Shown here one piece after another: positions 33,437-42,510 of a stretch of DNA of 64,000 nt. The position numbers and the translations under genes were made by a program. The notes beneath the pieces are model-generated. The model was not told the DNA's origin. It did not search any database and was given only the letters and a program-made list of their open reading frames with translations. Every line of letters starts with the position of its first letter. Within the stretch, counting starts at the first letter, position 1. Location of the stretch: the NCBI GenBank assembly GCA_021324885.1, contig JAJPIF010000011.1:124001-188000 (forward strand), written 5' to 3'. The DNA comes from Pseudomonadota bacterium (GTDB lineage: Bacteria > Desulfobacterota > Binatia > Binatales > Binataceae).

Positions 33437-35455
33437 ATGACTCTGATCGGACAGTTGGCGCTGGCGCTCGGCCTTTTGCTGGCGGTTTACTCCATTGGCG
33501 CCAACATCTATGGGCTTCGCCGACGCAGCGGCGAAGTACTTGCCAGCGCGCGTCACGCCTTGTGGGCGATGACCGCGATGGTGGCGCTGGCGGCCTGCGG
33601 GCTGTGGACCGGGCTGCTGCGCAGCGATTTCTCGCTCGAATACGTGGCGAGTTATTCCAGCACCACCTTGCCGACGGTGTACAAGATCACGGCATTGTGG
33701 GGCGGGCAGCAGGGATCGCTGCTGTTCTGGACGCTGCTGCTTTCAATTTTCAGCGCGATCGTTGCTTTTCAAACCCGCGAACGAAATTCCGAAATCGCCC
33801 CGTATGTTCTGATCGTGATGGCCGCGGTCGCGGTATTCTTCCTGGCGATGCTGAATTTCGTCACGCGGCCTTTTGACGCGATGATTCCGGTGCCTGCGCA
33901 AGGCACCGATCTCAACCCGCTGTTGCAGAACTACTGGATGGCGATCCATCCGCCCTCCCTTTATACCGGTTACGTCAGCACCACGGTTCCGTTTGCGTTC
34001 GCCACGGCGGCGCTGATGACCGGGCGTCTGGACGACGGATGGATCCGCAGCACTCGCCGATGGGCCTTGTTCTCGTGGTTTTTCCTGACTTTGGGCAACA
34101 TGTTCGGCGCGCGATGGGCCTACGAGGTGCTGGGCTGGGGTGGTTACTGGGCCTGGGATCCGGTGGAGAATGCCGCCTTCATGCCGTGGCTGGTGATGAC
34201 CGCGTATCTGCATTCGGTAATGGTCCAGGAGCGCAAGGACATGCTGAAAGTCTGGAACCTCGCCCTGATCGGCCTGGCCTTCGCGCTGACCTTGTTCGGC
34301 ACGTTCATCACGCGCAGCGGCGTTATCTCTTCGGTGCATTCCTTCACGCAGTCGGGTCTGGGGCCGTATTTTCTGACTTTCCTCCTGGTCGTGGTGGTAG
34401 CGTACACGGGCCTGCTGCTCAGCCGGATCAAAGATTTGCGCAGCCCGGCAGAGTTGGAGTCCTATCTGTCGCGGGAAGCGGCGTTCCTGTTCAACAACCT
34501 GGTGCTCGTTGGCATCGCGTTCGCGGTTTTTTGGGGAACGGTTTTCCCGGTCATCTCGGAGGCGGTGCGCGGTGTAAAGATCACCGTGGGCCCGCCGTTT
34601 TTCAACAAAGTCAACGGACCGCTGGCGCTCGCGCTGATTTTCCTGATGGGCGTGGGGCCGCTGATCGCATGGCGGCGCGCCACGCGCAAAAACCTGGTGC
34701 AGAGCTTCACCGCGCCGGCTGTAGTCGGGATCGTGACCGGGCTGTTGGCCTACGCCTTCGGCATCCGCGGATGGTACGTGCTGACCGGATTTTCGCTGGC
34801 CGCGTTCGTCCTCGGTACAATCGTCGTGGAGTTTGAGCGCGGGGTGTTGGCGCGGGGGCGGATGGTCCATGAGCGGCCGCCTCGCGCCCTGGTGAATCTG
34901 GTCGCGAAGAACAATCGCCGCTATGGCGGTTATATCGTCCATCTCGGCGTCGTGCTCGCTTTTGTCGCGATTATCGGTTCGTCATTTTTCAAGACCGAAG
35001 TGAAGCAAAGCGTTAAACCGGGCCAAAGCTTCGCGGTCGGCCCCTACCGTCTGGTTTACCTCGGGCTCGCTTCCTTCGAAACGGCCCACCTCGAAAACTT
35101 AAGCGCCCGCGTCAACGTCACCCGCGACGGCAGGTCGCTGGAGGTGATCGAACCCGCCAAGCTCTTTTTCAAGCGCCAGCAACAGCCTGCCACCAGGGTG
35201 GCAATCCGCTCCACGCTCGCCGCGGATCTTTACGTGGTGCTGGCCGGGGTGGATGACAAGACCGGGATGGCGACTTTCGATGTCTTTCTGACCCCGCTGG
35301 TCAGTTGGCTCTGGCTGGGCGGATTGACGATGGCCCTGGGGACCGTCGTGACGATGTGGCCTAATGCGCATGAGCGCGAAGTGATTGCCGCGGCGGCCCG
35401 CCGCCGGATGGGCGAACTGGAGCGGCAACTGGCCGCCGAAGTGCGCGGTACCTGA
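33437..35455 (+). CDS. ccmF: Cytochrome c haem lyase subunit CcmF
   Basis: 672 residues with about 15 membrane spans and the CcmF landmarks: WGGQQGSLLFW, the Trp-rich WGGYWAWDPVENAAFMPW, FGTFITRSGVISSVHSF and a large C-terminal periplasmic domain. It attaches haem to CxxCH apocytochromes together with CcmH. It begins 6 bases after ccmE; its TGA overlaps the next start (TGATG). Confidence 0.97.
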   Translation: MTLIGQLALALGLLLAVYSIGANIYGLRRRSGEVLASARHALWAMTAMVALAACGLWTGLLRSDFSLEYVASYSSTTLPTVYKITALWGGQQGSLLFWTLLLSIFSAIVAFQTRERNSEIAPYVLIVMAAVAVFFLAMLNFVTRPFDAMIPVPAQGTDLNPLLQNYWMAIHPPSLYTGYVSTTVPFAFATAALMTGRLDDGWIRSTRRWALFSWFFLTLGNMFGARWAYEVLGWGGYWAWDPVENAAFMPWLVMTAYLHSVMVQERKDMLKVWNLALIGLAFALTLFGTFITRSGVISSVHSFTQSGLGPYFLTFLLVVVVAYTGLLLSRIKDLRSPAELESYLSREAAFLFNNLVLVGIAFAVFWGTVFPVISEAVRGVKITVGPPFFNKVNGPLALALIFLMGVGPLIAWRRATRKNLVQSFTAPAVVGIVTGLLAYAFGIRGWYVLTGFSLAAFVLGTIVVEFERGVLARGRMVHERPPRALVNLVAKNNRRYGGYIVHLGVVLAFVAIIGSSFFKTEVKQSVKPGQSFAVGPYRLVYLGLASFETAHLENLSARVNVTRDGRSLEVIEPAKLFFKRQQQPATRVAIRSTLAADLYVVLAGVDDKTGMATFDVFLTPLVSWLWLGGLTMALGTVVTMWPNAHEREVIAAAARRRMGELERQLAAEVRGT

Positions 35456-35943
35456 TGCGTTACTTACAGCCCCTGGTGGTGATTATCGCCTTGATCGCAG
35501 CGGCTTGGGCGACGGCTGCGGCAGCTCCGACGACCACCGTTCAGGACGTGGCCGAAGGGCTGACCTGCCAATGCGGCTGCGGTCTGACGGTGGCCAACTG
35601 CAATCATCCCAATTGCGGTTTTTCGGTGCCGATGCGCGGTGAAATCGCCGGGATGATCCGCAAAGGCATGAGCCGGATCGAGATTCTCGACGCTTTTCGC
35701 CATAAATATGGCGAAAAGATCCTGTCCGCGCCGACCACTCAGGGGTTCAACCTGCTTGCCTGGGTCATTCCCTATGTTGCCGTCGGCGCCGGTATGCTGT
35801 TGATATTGATCGCGGTGGCGCGATGGCAAAGACCCGACGCGGCTGAAGGCGGCCCGCAGCGTCAGGCCACCGTCTCCGCCGTCAATCAGTTTGACCCCGG
35901 TCTCAGGCAGCGGCTTGAACGAGACCTCAAACGCCAGTTATAG
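35455..35943 (+). CDS. ccmH: CcmH-like thiol protein with CxCxC motif
   Basis: 162 residues: a signal anchor (4-24), a small periplasmic domain and one C-terminal span (WVIPYVAVGAGMLLILIAV). Canonical CcmH has LRCxxC; here the motif is LTCQCGC (Cys38, 40, 42) with two more cysteines at 49 and 54 (NCNHPNCGF). The following helix (GEIAGMIRKGMSRIEILDAFRHKYG, quoted in part) matches CcmH/NrfF. It should reduce the apocytochrome thiols, but with altered cysteine chemistry. Its start is coupled to the ccmF stop. Confidence 0.9.
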   Translation: MRYLQPLVVIIALIAAAWATAAAAPTTTVQDVAEGLTCQCGCGLTVANCNHPNCGFSVPMRGEIAGMIRKGMSRIEILDAFRHKYGEKILSAPTTQGFNLLAWVIPYVAVGAGMLLILIAVARWQRPDAAEGGPQRQATVSAVNQFDPGLRQRLERDLKRQL

Positions 35944-35946
35944 GCC

Positions 35947-36408
35947 GTGATCTATCTCGCGCTGTTTTTGATCGTCGTTGGTGTGGCCCTCTTTGTGGCG
36001 GCGCCACTGTTCGAAACCGCGACCGCCGGCGGCCCAGGCGATGCCGACTCGGAACGCAGCCGCCTTGAGCACGAGCGCGCGCTGGCCGTCCAGGCCCTTC
36101 GCGACCTGGAATTCGATCACGAGATGCGCAAGCTGTCGGAGCAGGACTGGTCCGAACTGAGACAGACCCTCGAAGCGCGAGCGCTGCGTGCGATGGCGGC
36201 GCTCGAAAAACTCGACCAGGCAGCCGCCGACCGTGGTCTGCGGGCGCGCAAGCGCCCCGTGCGCATCGCCGATGCTCCGACCGGGGGGCGGCCGAGGTTC
36301 TGTCCTGAGTGCGGCCAGCCGCTTACTGCCGGTGCCAACTTCTGCGGGCAATGCGGTGGCGCCCTGAAATTTCCGGAAAACCAGCAAGACGCCCGAAGCC
36401 ATGGCTGA
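35947..36408 (+). CDS. CcmI-like membrane protein with C-terminal zinc ribbon
   Basis: 153 residues from GTG 35947. A single N-terminal span is followed by a helical segment (HERALAVQALRDLEFDHEM, KLSEQDW) like the N-terminal part of CcmI, which handles apocytochromes. Instead of the TPR domain of CcmI, the C-terminus carries a zinc ribbon: CPECGQPLTAGANFCGQCG. It sits between ccmH and ccmA and overlaps ccmA by 8 bases. An apocytochrome-binding accessory role is inferred. Confidence 0.75.
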   Translation: MIYLALFLIVVGVALFVAAPLFETATAGGPGDADSERSRLEHERALAVQALRDLEFDHEMRKLSEQDWSELRQTLEARALRAMAALEKLDQAAADRGLRARKRPVRIADAPTGGRPRFCPECGQPLTAGANFCGQCGGALKFPENQQDARSHG

Positions 36409-37096
36409 GGTGGTGCTGCAAGCGCAGCGCATTGCCAAATTTTTCGGTGAACGGCCGGTTCTTTACGGCCTTGACCTGACCCTCCGGGCGGGCCAAGCGG
36501 CAGTAATCGTTGGACGAAATGGAGTCGGCAAGTCGACGCTAATCAAAATCCTGTGCGGCCTTTCCCCGCCCAGCGCCGGACGGCTATGGCTGTTTGGTCA
36601 GGAGCCTCGGAGCATGGCGGCACAACAGTTTCGACGCGTCGGCGTCCTGCTCCATCAGAGCCTGCTCTATCCCCGGCTTACCTGCCGCGAGAATATGGAG
36701 TTTTACAGCGAACTTTTCGCAATCCCGGATGCCGGCGCGCATGCCCGCCGATGGTTGGAGCGGGTCGGACTTCAGCGGGCCGCCGACGAACTGGTCAGCG
36801 CGCTGTCGCGGGGAATGGAACAGCGCCTGGGCATCGCGCGCGCGATGCTCGCCGACCCCGACCTGATCCTGCTCGATGAGCCGTTTGCCGCGATGGACGC
36901 CGACGGTGTGGCGCTGGTCTCGTCCCTTGTTCGCGAGGCCTTGGCGCGTGAGGCGGCGGTGATTTTTACGGCGCATGCCCCGCTGGAAATCGCCGGCGTC
37001 GACCTCCGAATGTTCAAGCTGGAGAGCAATGGTTTGACGCCGTTCAAGGATGAAGGCCGGCGCGGCTCTCTGCGCAATCTGCTGCGGCGGAATTAG
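36401..37096 (+). CDS. ccmA: Haem exporter ATPase CcmA
   Basis: 231 residues with Walker A GRNGVGKST, the signature LSRGMEQRLGIARAM, and Walker B LILLDEPFAAMD. It is the ATPase of the CcmABCD complex that releases holo-CcmE. Overlaps the CcmI-like gene by 8 bases and is followed 2 bases later by ccmB. Confidence 0.94.
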   Translation: MAEVVLQAQRIAKFFGERPVLYGLDLTLRAGQAAVIVGRNGVGKSTLIKILCGLSPPSAGRLWLFGQEPRSMAAQQFRRVGVLLHQSLLYPRLTCRENMEFYSELFAIPDAGAHARRWLERVGLQRAADELVSALSRGMEQRLGIARAMLADPDLILLDEPFAAMDADGVALVSSLVREALAREAAVIFTAHAPLEIAGVDLRMFKLESNGLTPFKDEGRRGSLRNLLRRN

Positions 37097-37098
37097 CA

Positions 37099-37773
37099 AT
37101 GCTGGAAGGATTCGGTCCCATCCTGCGCAAGGATTTGCGGCTTGAGGTCCGCACCGGCGAAAGCACGGTCGTCCTGGTTTCAATCTCGGTATTGATCCTG
37201 GTCGTGATGGTTCTGGCCTTTGGTCCCGCCGGCGCGCGCCGCGCCGAGGTCGCGGCGGGAGCGTTGTGGACCGCTCTGATCTTTGCCGGCACGATGGGCG
37301 CCACGCGCGCGCTGCTGTCCGAGCGTGAGTCCGGATGTCTTCGCGGCTTGCTGCTCAGCCCGGTCGAACCAGCGACGATTTATGCCGCCAAGTTGTCGGT
37401 GGCGATGATCTTCATGGCGCAAGCCGGCATCGCGGTGCTGGTCGTGCTGGTGCTGTTCTTCAATCTTGATTTTGGCGGCGCCTTGCTGCGCCTGCTCCCG
37501 GTCTTTCTGCTCGGAATCGTGGGACTGGCCGCCCTGTGCACATTGCTCGCCACTGTTTCCGGCCGGGTCCGCGCGGGCGCGATGCTGTTGCCGGTGATGG
37601 TCGTGCCGCTCTTTGCTCCAGCCCTGATCGCCGGCAGTAAGGCCAGTGCGGCGGTGTTGGCAGGGCAGCCCCTGGGCGCGGTGATCACCTGGCTCAAGCT
37701 GCTCGGCGCTTTCGACGTCCTCTTCGTCACCGCCGGGTATCTGCTCTTTGAGCACGTTATTTTTGAGGATTGA
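37099..37773 (+). CDS. ccmB: Haem exporter permease CcmB
   Basis: 224 residues, six membrane spans, with the early cytoplasmic RKDLRLEVRTGE and the SERESGCLRGLLLSPVEPATIY loop typical of CcmB. Works with CcmA, CcmC and CcmD. Starts 2 bases after ccmA. Confidence 0.95.
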   Translation: MLEGFGPILRKDLRLEVRTGESTVVLVSISVLILVVMVLAFGPAGARRAEVAAGALWTALIFAGTMGATRALLSERESGCLRGLLLSPVEPATIYAAKLSVAMIFMAQAGIAVLVVLVLFFNLDFGGALLRLLPVFLLGIVGLAALCTLLATVSGRVRAGAMLLPVMVVPLFAPALIAGSKASAAVLAGQPLGAVITWLKLLGAFDVLFVTAGYLLFEHVIFED

Positions 37774-37781
37774 CGCGATTG

Positions 37782-38489
37782 ATGAAAAACCCGATATCGA
37801 TTGGTCTGGCTGCGGCCACTTGCCTCTCGATGGTGGCCGCGCTGTTCATGGTATTCGTATACGTTCCCACCGAAGCCGAACAGGGAATCGTCCAGCGCAT
37901 CTTCTATTTCCATCTGCCTTGCGCGTGGGTCGCCTTCCTTGGTTTTGGGATCGTGGCGCTTGCCGGGGGATTATATCTATGGCTGGGCCACAAGGTGTGG
38001 GACGACCTGAGCTACGCGGCGGCGGAACTGGGGATGCTGTTCTGCACGCTGGTGCTGGTTACCGGATCGATCTGGGCCAAACCGATTTGGGGTGTTTGGT
38101 GGACGTGGGACTCGCGCCTGACCACGACGTTCATCCTGTGGCTGCTTTACGGCAGTTATCTGCTGCTGCGCGCCTTCGCCGATGACACCGACGGTATCGC
38201 GCGATTCGCCGCCGTGCTGGGGATCGTCGGTGTGCTGGACATCCCGATCATCATAATTTCGGTCAGGCTGTGGCGCACGATTCATCCGGCGGTGCTGCTG
38301 ACGCGCCAGGGTGAGCACGGGCTGCAGGATCTCAGGATGGTGGCGACGCTGCTGGTTTCGCTGGCAGCATTTACGATTATGTTCGTATGGCTGCTATGGA
38401 TGAGAGTCGCGACCCTGCGCTTGCGCACGCGGATTGTCAGATTGCGCAGGACTCTGGCCTTGCGGGAATTGGCGGAGGCGCATCGCTGA
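37782..38489 (+). CDS. ccmC: Haem-handling protein CcmC
   Basis: 235 residues from ATG 37782 (TTG 37770 is also open and would overlap ccmB). Six spans with the periplasmic haem-binding Trp-rich segment WWTWDSRLTTTFILW and flanking histidines, one at FYFHLPCAW and one at TIHPAV. It presents haem to CcmE. Its TGA overlaps the ccmD start. Confidence 0.95.
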   Translation: MKNPISIGLAAATCLSMVAALFMVFVYVPTEAEQGIVQRIFYFHLPCAWVAFLGFGIVALAGGLYLWLGHKVWDDLSYAAAELGMLFCTLVLVTGSIWAKPIWGVWWTWDSRLTTTFILWLLYGSYLLLRAFADDTDGIARFAAVLGIVGVLDIPIIIISVRLWRTIHPAVLLTRQGEHGLQDLRMVATLLVSLAAFTIMFVWLLWMRVATLRLRTRIVRLRRTLALRELAEAHR

Positions 38490-38686
38490 TGGATCATCTG
38501 GGATATCTGTTCGCCGCCTACAGCATCATTTTCCTCCTGATCGGGCTTTACGTGATCTTCATCGGGACGCGGCAAGCCCGTTTGGAGCGCGAAGTCCGCC
38601 GCCTGGAATCCGAGTTGCGCAAGAACGAGCCTCCCCTTGCGCCCGCAGACAATGTCGAAGAGATCAAAACCCCCGGCGGCGTATAG
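38489..38686 (+). CDS. ccmD: Small haem-exporter subunit CcmD
   Basis: 65 residues starting at ATG 38489, directly on the ccmC stop (TGATG). One membrane helix (YLFAAYSIIFLLIGLYVIF) with a charged C-terminal tail (RLEREVRRLESELRKNE) fits CcmD, which helps release holo-CcmE from CcmABC. The longer in-frame extension upstream is antiparallel noise inside ccmC. Last gene of the ccm operon. Confidence 0.85.
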   Translation: MDHLGYLFAAYSIIFLLIGLYVIFIGTRQARLEREVRRLESELRKNEPPLAPADNVEEIKTPGGV

Positions 38687-38921
38687 ATAGGAGCCGCAAA
38701 GCCCGGGAGAAGAAATCCTGGCCACGAAGGTCGGCGCCGGGTAGATTCGCGCGTGAACGCGGCAGCTTCCTCCTTACCAACCACGGACGGTGTTGGGAGC
38801 CCCGCGCCGGAATTTGGGACGCTATGGCCTTGCTTGGCTTGGTTCCGTGCGCAGTTTATAAGAAGGGCTTGGCTTTCGCCTTGTGGCCAGAACTGCCGAG
38901 CTTGAGGTGCTTTTGCGATAG

Positions 38922-40028
38922 ATGGAATTCCAGGATTACTACAAAACCTTGGGCGTCGAGCGCACGGCCACCGAGCAAGAGATCAAATCCGCCTATCGCA
39001 AGCTGGCCCGCAAATTTCACCCCGACGTTAATCCCGGTAACAAGGAAGCGGAAAAGCGCTTCAAGGAAATCAATGAGGCGTACCAGGTGCTCGGGGACCC
39101 CGACAAGCGCAAGAAATACGACGAACTCGGCGCCGATTGGCAGCGCGGCGCGGCGGAAGACGAATTGCGCCGCCGCTACGCGCAACAGGGCGGACCGTCG
39201 AGCGGATTCCGCGCCGGTCCGGGTGCGGAAGACTTCAGTGACTTTTTTGCCAGCTTCTTCGGCGGCATGGGCGGCGGCGGGATGGGCGGCCGCAGAACCC
39301 GCACTGCGGGCTTCGAGGACTTCGGCGATTTCGGGTTCGCCCCACGCGAAGAAAAGGCTCCAGACCTCACGGCCGAAGTCCAGATTACTCTGGCCGAAGC
39401 CGCGCACGGGACCAGGCGCCGTCTTGAGTTGACCGCCCAGGACGATTGCCCCGTCTGCAAAGGCGCGGGCATGGTGATGCAGGAAGAGCGAATGGGGCAG
39501 GCGCGCGTGGTGCGTTCCGCCAAAACTTGTTCGCGATGCAAGGGCAGCGGGATCATCCCCAACCGCCGCACCCTGGAAGTAACGATTCCGGCCGGCACCA
39601 CCGACGGCACCCGGATGCGCCTGGCGGGGCAGGGAGGACGCGGCCCGCGTGCGGACCTCAATGGCGACCTTTTCCTGACCGTGCGCCTTCAGCCGGATCG
39701 GGTTTTCAAAGTCAACGGAAGGGATTTGCGAGTCGAGCTCCCGGTATGGGATTACGAAGCCGTTCTGGGCGCCGAGGTCACCGTTCCGACGCTGACCGGC
39801 AAACTGTCGCTCAAAATTCCCGCCGACAGCCAGACCGGCAGAGTGATGCGACTTAAGGGCAAAGGCTTGCCTGGCCGGGGCAAAGACCCGGCCGGCGATC
39901 TGTTCTTCGAATTGAAAGTGCTGGCGCCGAACAATCTCACCGAGGATGAACGCGCTTTGTTCCGCGAACTGGCGGAAAAAGAGCGCCGGCGCGGAACCCC
40001 TGACCCTCGCTCCGAATTGTTTAGATAG
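38922..40028 (+). CDS. DnaJ-family J-protein with half zinc centre
   Basis: 368 residues. J domain at 1-70 with HPD (33-35), a Gly/Phe-rich linker (95-140), a reduced cysteine region with only two CxxCxGxG repeats (Cys176/179 and Cys203/206; DnaJ has four), and two C-terminal beta domains ([19 protein letters not shown]-like: [17 protein letters not shown]). It stimulates DnaK and binds unfolded clients, here with a single zinc site at most. It is an intermediate between DnaJ and CbpA. A CbpM/MerR-like partner gene follows 2 bases later. Confidence 0.88.
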   Translation: MEFQDYYKTLGVERTATEQEIKSAYRKLARKFHPDVNPGNKEAEKRFKEINEAYQVLGDPDKRKKYDELGADWQRGAAEDELRRRYAQQGGPSSGFRAGPGAEDFSDFFASFFGGMGGGGMGGRRTRTAGFEDFGDFGFAPREEKAPDLTAEVQITLAEAAHGTRRRLELTAQDDCPVCKGAGMVMQEERMGQARVVRSAKTCSRCKGSGIIPNRRTLEVTIPAGTTDGTRMRLAGQGGRGPRADLNGDLFLTVRLQPDRVFKVNGRDLRVELPVWDYEAVLGAEVTVPTLTGKLSLKIPADSQTGRVMRLKGKGLPGRGKDPAGDLFFELKVLAPNNLTEDERALFRELAEKERRRGTPDPRSELFR

Positions 40029-40030
40029 CT

Positions 40031-40321
40031 ATGACCGCTCGAAACAAATCAAAAAAAGGTTCCCGCCGCGAATTGCGCTTTTACACCAGGTCCGTGGTCT
40101 GCGGCTTGTGCGGCGTTTCGGAATCGGAGCTCGCCCTGTGGGAATCCGAGGACCTGGTGACTCCCGCCCGCCTGCTGGAGCATGGCAGCCGCTTCGAGCC
40201 GCTTTATGACGCCGACTCGCTGCGGCGCATCCGCCTGATCCGCACCCTCGCCGATGAACTGGAGGTCAACATCCCGGGCATCAGCGTAATCCTTCATCTG
40301 CTGGAACAGATGCAGCGTTAG
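40031..40321 (+). CDS. MerR-like/CbpM-type chaperone modulator
   Basis: 96 residues: a winged-helix MerR-type N-terminus (VCGLCGVSESELALWESEDLV, then DADSLRRIRLIRTLADEL) and a C-terminal helix (ISVILHLLEQMQR). In E. coli CbpM binds CbpA and blocks its J-domain; HspR-type relatives repress dnaK operons. Either role fits, and adjacency to the J-protein supports it. The DNA-binding helix looks intact. Confidence 0.8.
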   Translation: MTARNKSKKGSRRELRFYTRSVVCGLCGVSESELALWESEDLVTPARLLEHGSRFEPLYDADSLRRIRLIRTLADELEVNIPGISVILHLLEQMQR

Positions 40322-40507
40322 CGAATCCGGCAGCGCGCATCGGTTATATTGAATCGGGGTTTTAGCGGGACAATGATAACCAATGTCCCCTTCAGGCTCC
40401 CCTCCCACCCATAACCTCACCCCAGGAGCCTGGCGAGGTGATAGACAGGCTGCGAGCAACGACTTCTGCTGAGGATCGGTATGCCCGATCATTTCGTTGG
40501 AGCAAAA

Positions 40508-41131
40508 ATGATGTTCAACCGCGAAAGGAAATATCTTGTCAAGCTGGCAACGGCCGCCGTCTGTGCCACAGTGCTGATGGCTGTGGTTGGCTGCGATCGT
40601 CCCGGATCGATGGCAAGTTATACGCCGATCAAAACAACTGATTGCCTTCCGTCGATCGCGTTGACCGATCAACACGGCAGGGTCGTCGAGCTGTCTTCGT
40701 TCAAAGGCAAGCCGGTCCTTGTCAACTTTATTTATACGTCCTGCCCGGGTCCTTGTGTGACCGAAACGCAGCATCTGGCCAAGGTGGCGGACAGAATATC
40801 CGGCGAATTGGGACGCAAAGTCGTCATGCTTTCGATCACGGTGGATCCCGAGCACGACGGACCCGGACAGTTGCTCGCCTATGCCAGGCGGCAGGACGCG
40901 CAACGGCCAGGGTGGTATTTCCTGACCGGCGCGCCCAACACGATTGACAAGGTACTGAGCAACTTCAAGCTGATTCGGCAGCGCGAACCGAATGGCGAAA
41001 TTGCGCATATCGTCGCCGTCTTTCTCCTGGGGCCCGACGGACGCGTGGTGCGCGAATATAACGGTGAGATTCTTCAGGCCGCCACGGTCACGGCCGACAT
41101 CAACCATGAAATGACCAAGGGAAAGGCCTGA
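40508..41131 (+). CDS. SCO1/SenC copper-binding lipoprotein
   Basis: 207 residues from ATG 40508 (GGAG upstream; ATG 40481 is also possible). Signal peptide with lipobox MAVVGC, then a thioredoxin fold with the copper-binding CPGPC (Cys79/83) and the distal histidine in GEIAHIVAVFLLGPDG. SCO proteins deliver copper to the CuA site of cytochrome oxidase or act as thiol reductases. It is the first of four plus-strand genes with redox or cysteine themes (to 42965). Confidence 0.92.
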   Translation: MMFNRERKYLVKLATAAVCATVLMAVVGCDRPGSMASYTPIKTTDCLPSIALTDQHGRVVELSSFKGKPVLVNFIYTSCPGPCVTETQHLAKVADRISGELGRKVVMLSITVDPEHDGPGQLLAYARRQDAQRPGWYFLTGAPNTIDKVLSNFKLIRQREPNGEIAHIVAVFLLGPDGRVVREYNGEILQAATVTADINHEMTKGKA

Positions 41132-41232
41132 CCGCAATACGCCCATGTCAGCGGGCAAGGCATCTGTCTTCAAGCGCTGCGCGATCTCCCGTAGCTGGTA
41201 GAACCCAAACGCATGCGAGCAGAAGGACGACT

Positions 41233-41874
41233 GTGAGCAGGAATCCAGGGAAAGGCGCAACCCGCATCCCAGGATGGCTGTGCGCTGGTGGCGCGATAGC
41301 GCTGATGATGGGATTTCTTCTGTGGTGGATGTCTCCCGACTATCGATGCACCGCGCTGCAGGCCAACGATTCCGGCGCCTTGCTGATCGACGTCAATCCG
41401 CTGGCGCGCGCAAGCGCCAGGCTATATTGCTGGAGCACGCCGGATCGCGCCGAAACCGTCCGCTTTATAGTCGGCCGGCGCAGCGACGGCGCGATCGAAG
41501 CGGTGCTCGATGCCTGCAGGACCTGCTACCGCAGCAATCTTGGTTACCGGATCGAAAATGGCGTACTGATATGCCGCTTTTGCGCAAACCGCTACTCTCT
41601 TGACAAGCTTGCGGATGGTATGGCGTCATGCCGGGCGTTGGCGCTTCCGTTCACGGTCGATCATGGAATCGTGATGATCACAACCGCCGACCTGATGAGA
41701 AGCGCGCGCTATTTCCCGCGCTTGTCGATCGCCAACCGGCTCCTGACATCGCCCTTCAGATTGCTGGAGCGTTTAGCGCACGCGGACCGTTGGCAGCGGG
41801 CGGACGCGCCGAAACCGGCAGATCGGATGGGTATCGCATCCAAACCATCGATTTCCACGCTGCTTGACAACTGA
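41233..41874 (+). CDS. DUF2318-type membrane-anchored cysteine protein
   Basis: 213 residues from GTG 41233 (AAGGA upstream). One N-terminal span, then a periplasmic domain with DACRTCYRSNLGYRIENG and CRFCANRYSLDKL, the pattern of DUF2318 proteins, which carry two CxxC pairs that probably bind a metal or Fe-S cluster. Found beside copper or iron import and cytochrome genes. The C-terminal 60 residues are extra and basic. Confidence 0.78.
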   Translation: MSRNPGKGATRIPGWLCAGGAIALMMGFLLWWMSPDYRCTALQANDSGALLIDVNPLARASARLYCWSTPDRAETVRFIVGRRSDGAIEAVLDACRTCYRSNLGYRIENGVLICRFCANRYSLDKLADGMASCRALALPFTVDHGIVMITTADLMRSARYFPRLSIANRLLTSPFRLLERLAHADRWQRADAPKPADRMGIASKPSISTLLDN

Positions 41875-41919
41875 CGGGAGCGCCGCGGCAATGATCAGCA
41901 CACTCGGGTCTTGTCCCAT

Positions 41920-42510
41920 ATGAGCTCAGCGCCGCCGATTGCCAGGCAGGAGCCGGCGCGCGTTTCCTGCGCAAGCACCCTGGGGCAGGCGATTGTACGC
42001 GACCTGGGCGCCGTAATCGTGGTCGTCATTTTGAGCCTGGCGGCCGGAGTTTTGATCAATCGGCTCTCCTCGCAGCCGCTGCCGATCGTTTATCAAACTC
42101 CCGAACAGCGGCTCGATGCGGAGCTTACTTCTTTGGTCAAAGTGCCGCCGTTTCAGATTGCGCCAGCCGCGACCCTGGGCCTCGCGCAATTTCGTGCAGC
42201 GGTCGAGAACAGGAGCGCGCTGATCCTCGATGCGAGGCCGTCCGCGTTTTTCAAAGCGGGACACGTGCCGGGCGCCCTGAATCTGGCGCGCGACAATTTC
42301 GCGCAGGACTATCATCACCTTTCCGGAGTTCTGAAGCCTGCCGAAGATAAGCCCGTCATTGTGTACTGCTCCGGCGGGACATGCCACGACAGCCGTCTGG
42401 TCGCCAACGCGCTGCTGAGCCTGGGCTTCAGCGATGTCAGGGTGTTCACCGGGGGATGGGAGGAATGGTCGGCGGCCGGTCTGCCGGTGTCCAAGGGGGA
42501 AGCACCATGA
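41920..42510 (+). CDS. Membrane-anchored rhodanese-like protein
   Basis: 196 residues: one membrane span (GAVIVVVILSLAAGVLI), a periplasmic linker, and a rhodanese domain (LILDARPSAFFKAGHVPGA, active-site loop YCSGGTCHDSR, VRVFTGGWEEW). It carries sulfur or performs thiol exchange outside the inner membrane. Its TGA overlaps the next start (ATGA), coupling it to the MauE gene. Confidence 0.85.
   Translation: MSSAPPIARQEPARVSCASTLGQAIVRDLGAVIVVVILSLAAGVLINRLSSQPLPIVYQTPEQRLDAELTSLVKVPPFQIAPAATLGLAQFRAAVENRSALILDARPSAFFKAGHVPGALNLARDNFAQDYHHLSGVLKPAEDKPVIVYCSGGTCHDSRLVANALLSLGFSDVRVFTGGWEEWSAAGLPVSKGEAP

Noticed and set aside
33743-34942. A 399-codon minus-strand frame antisense to ccmF
   Set aside because: Arg/His/Gln-rich shadow of a membrane-protein gene with complete CcmF motifs on the plus strand.
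38690-38921. Heat-shock operator (CIRCE or HAIR type) upstream of the J-protein gene
   Set aside because: Neither the TTAGCACTC inverted repeat nor a CTTGAGT inverted repeat is present.
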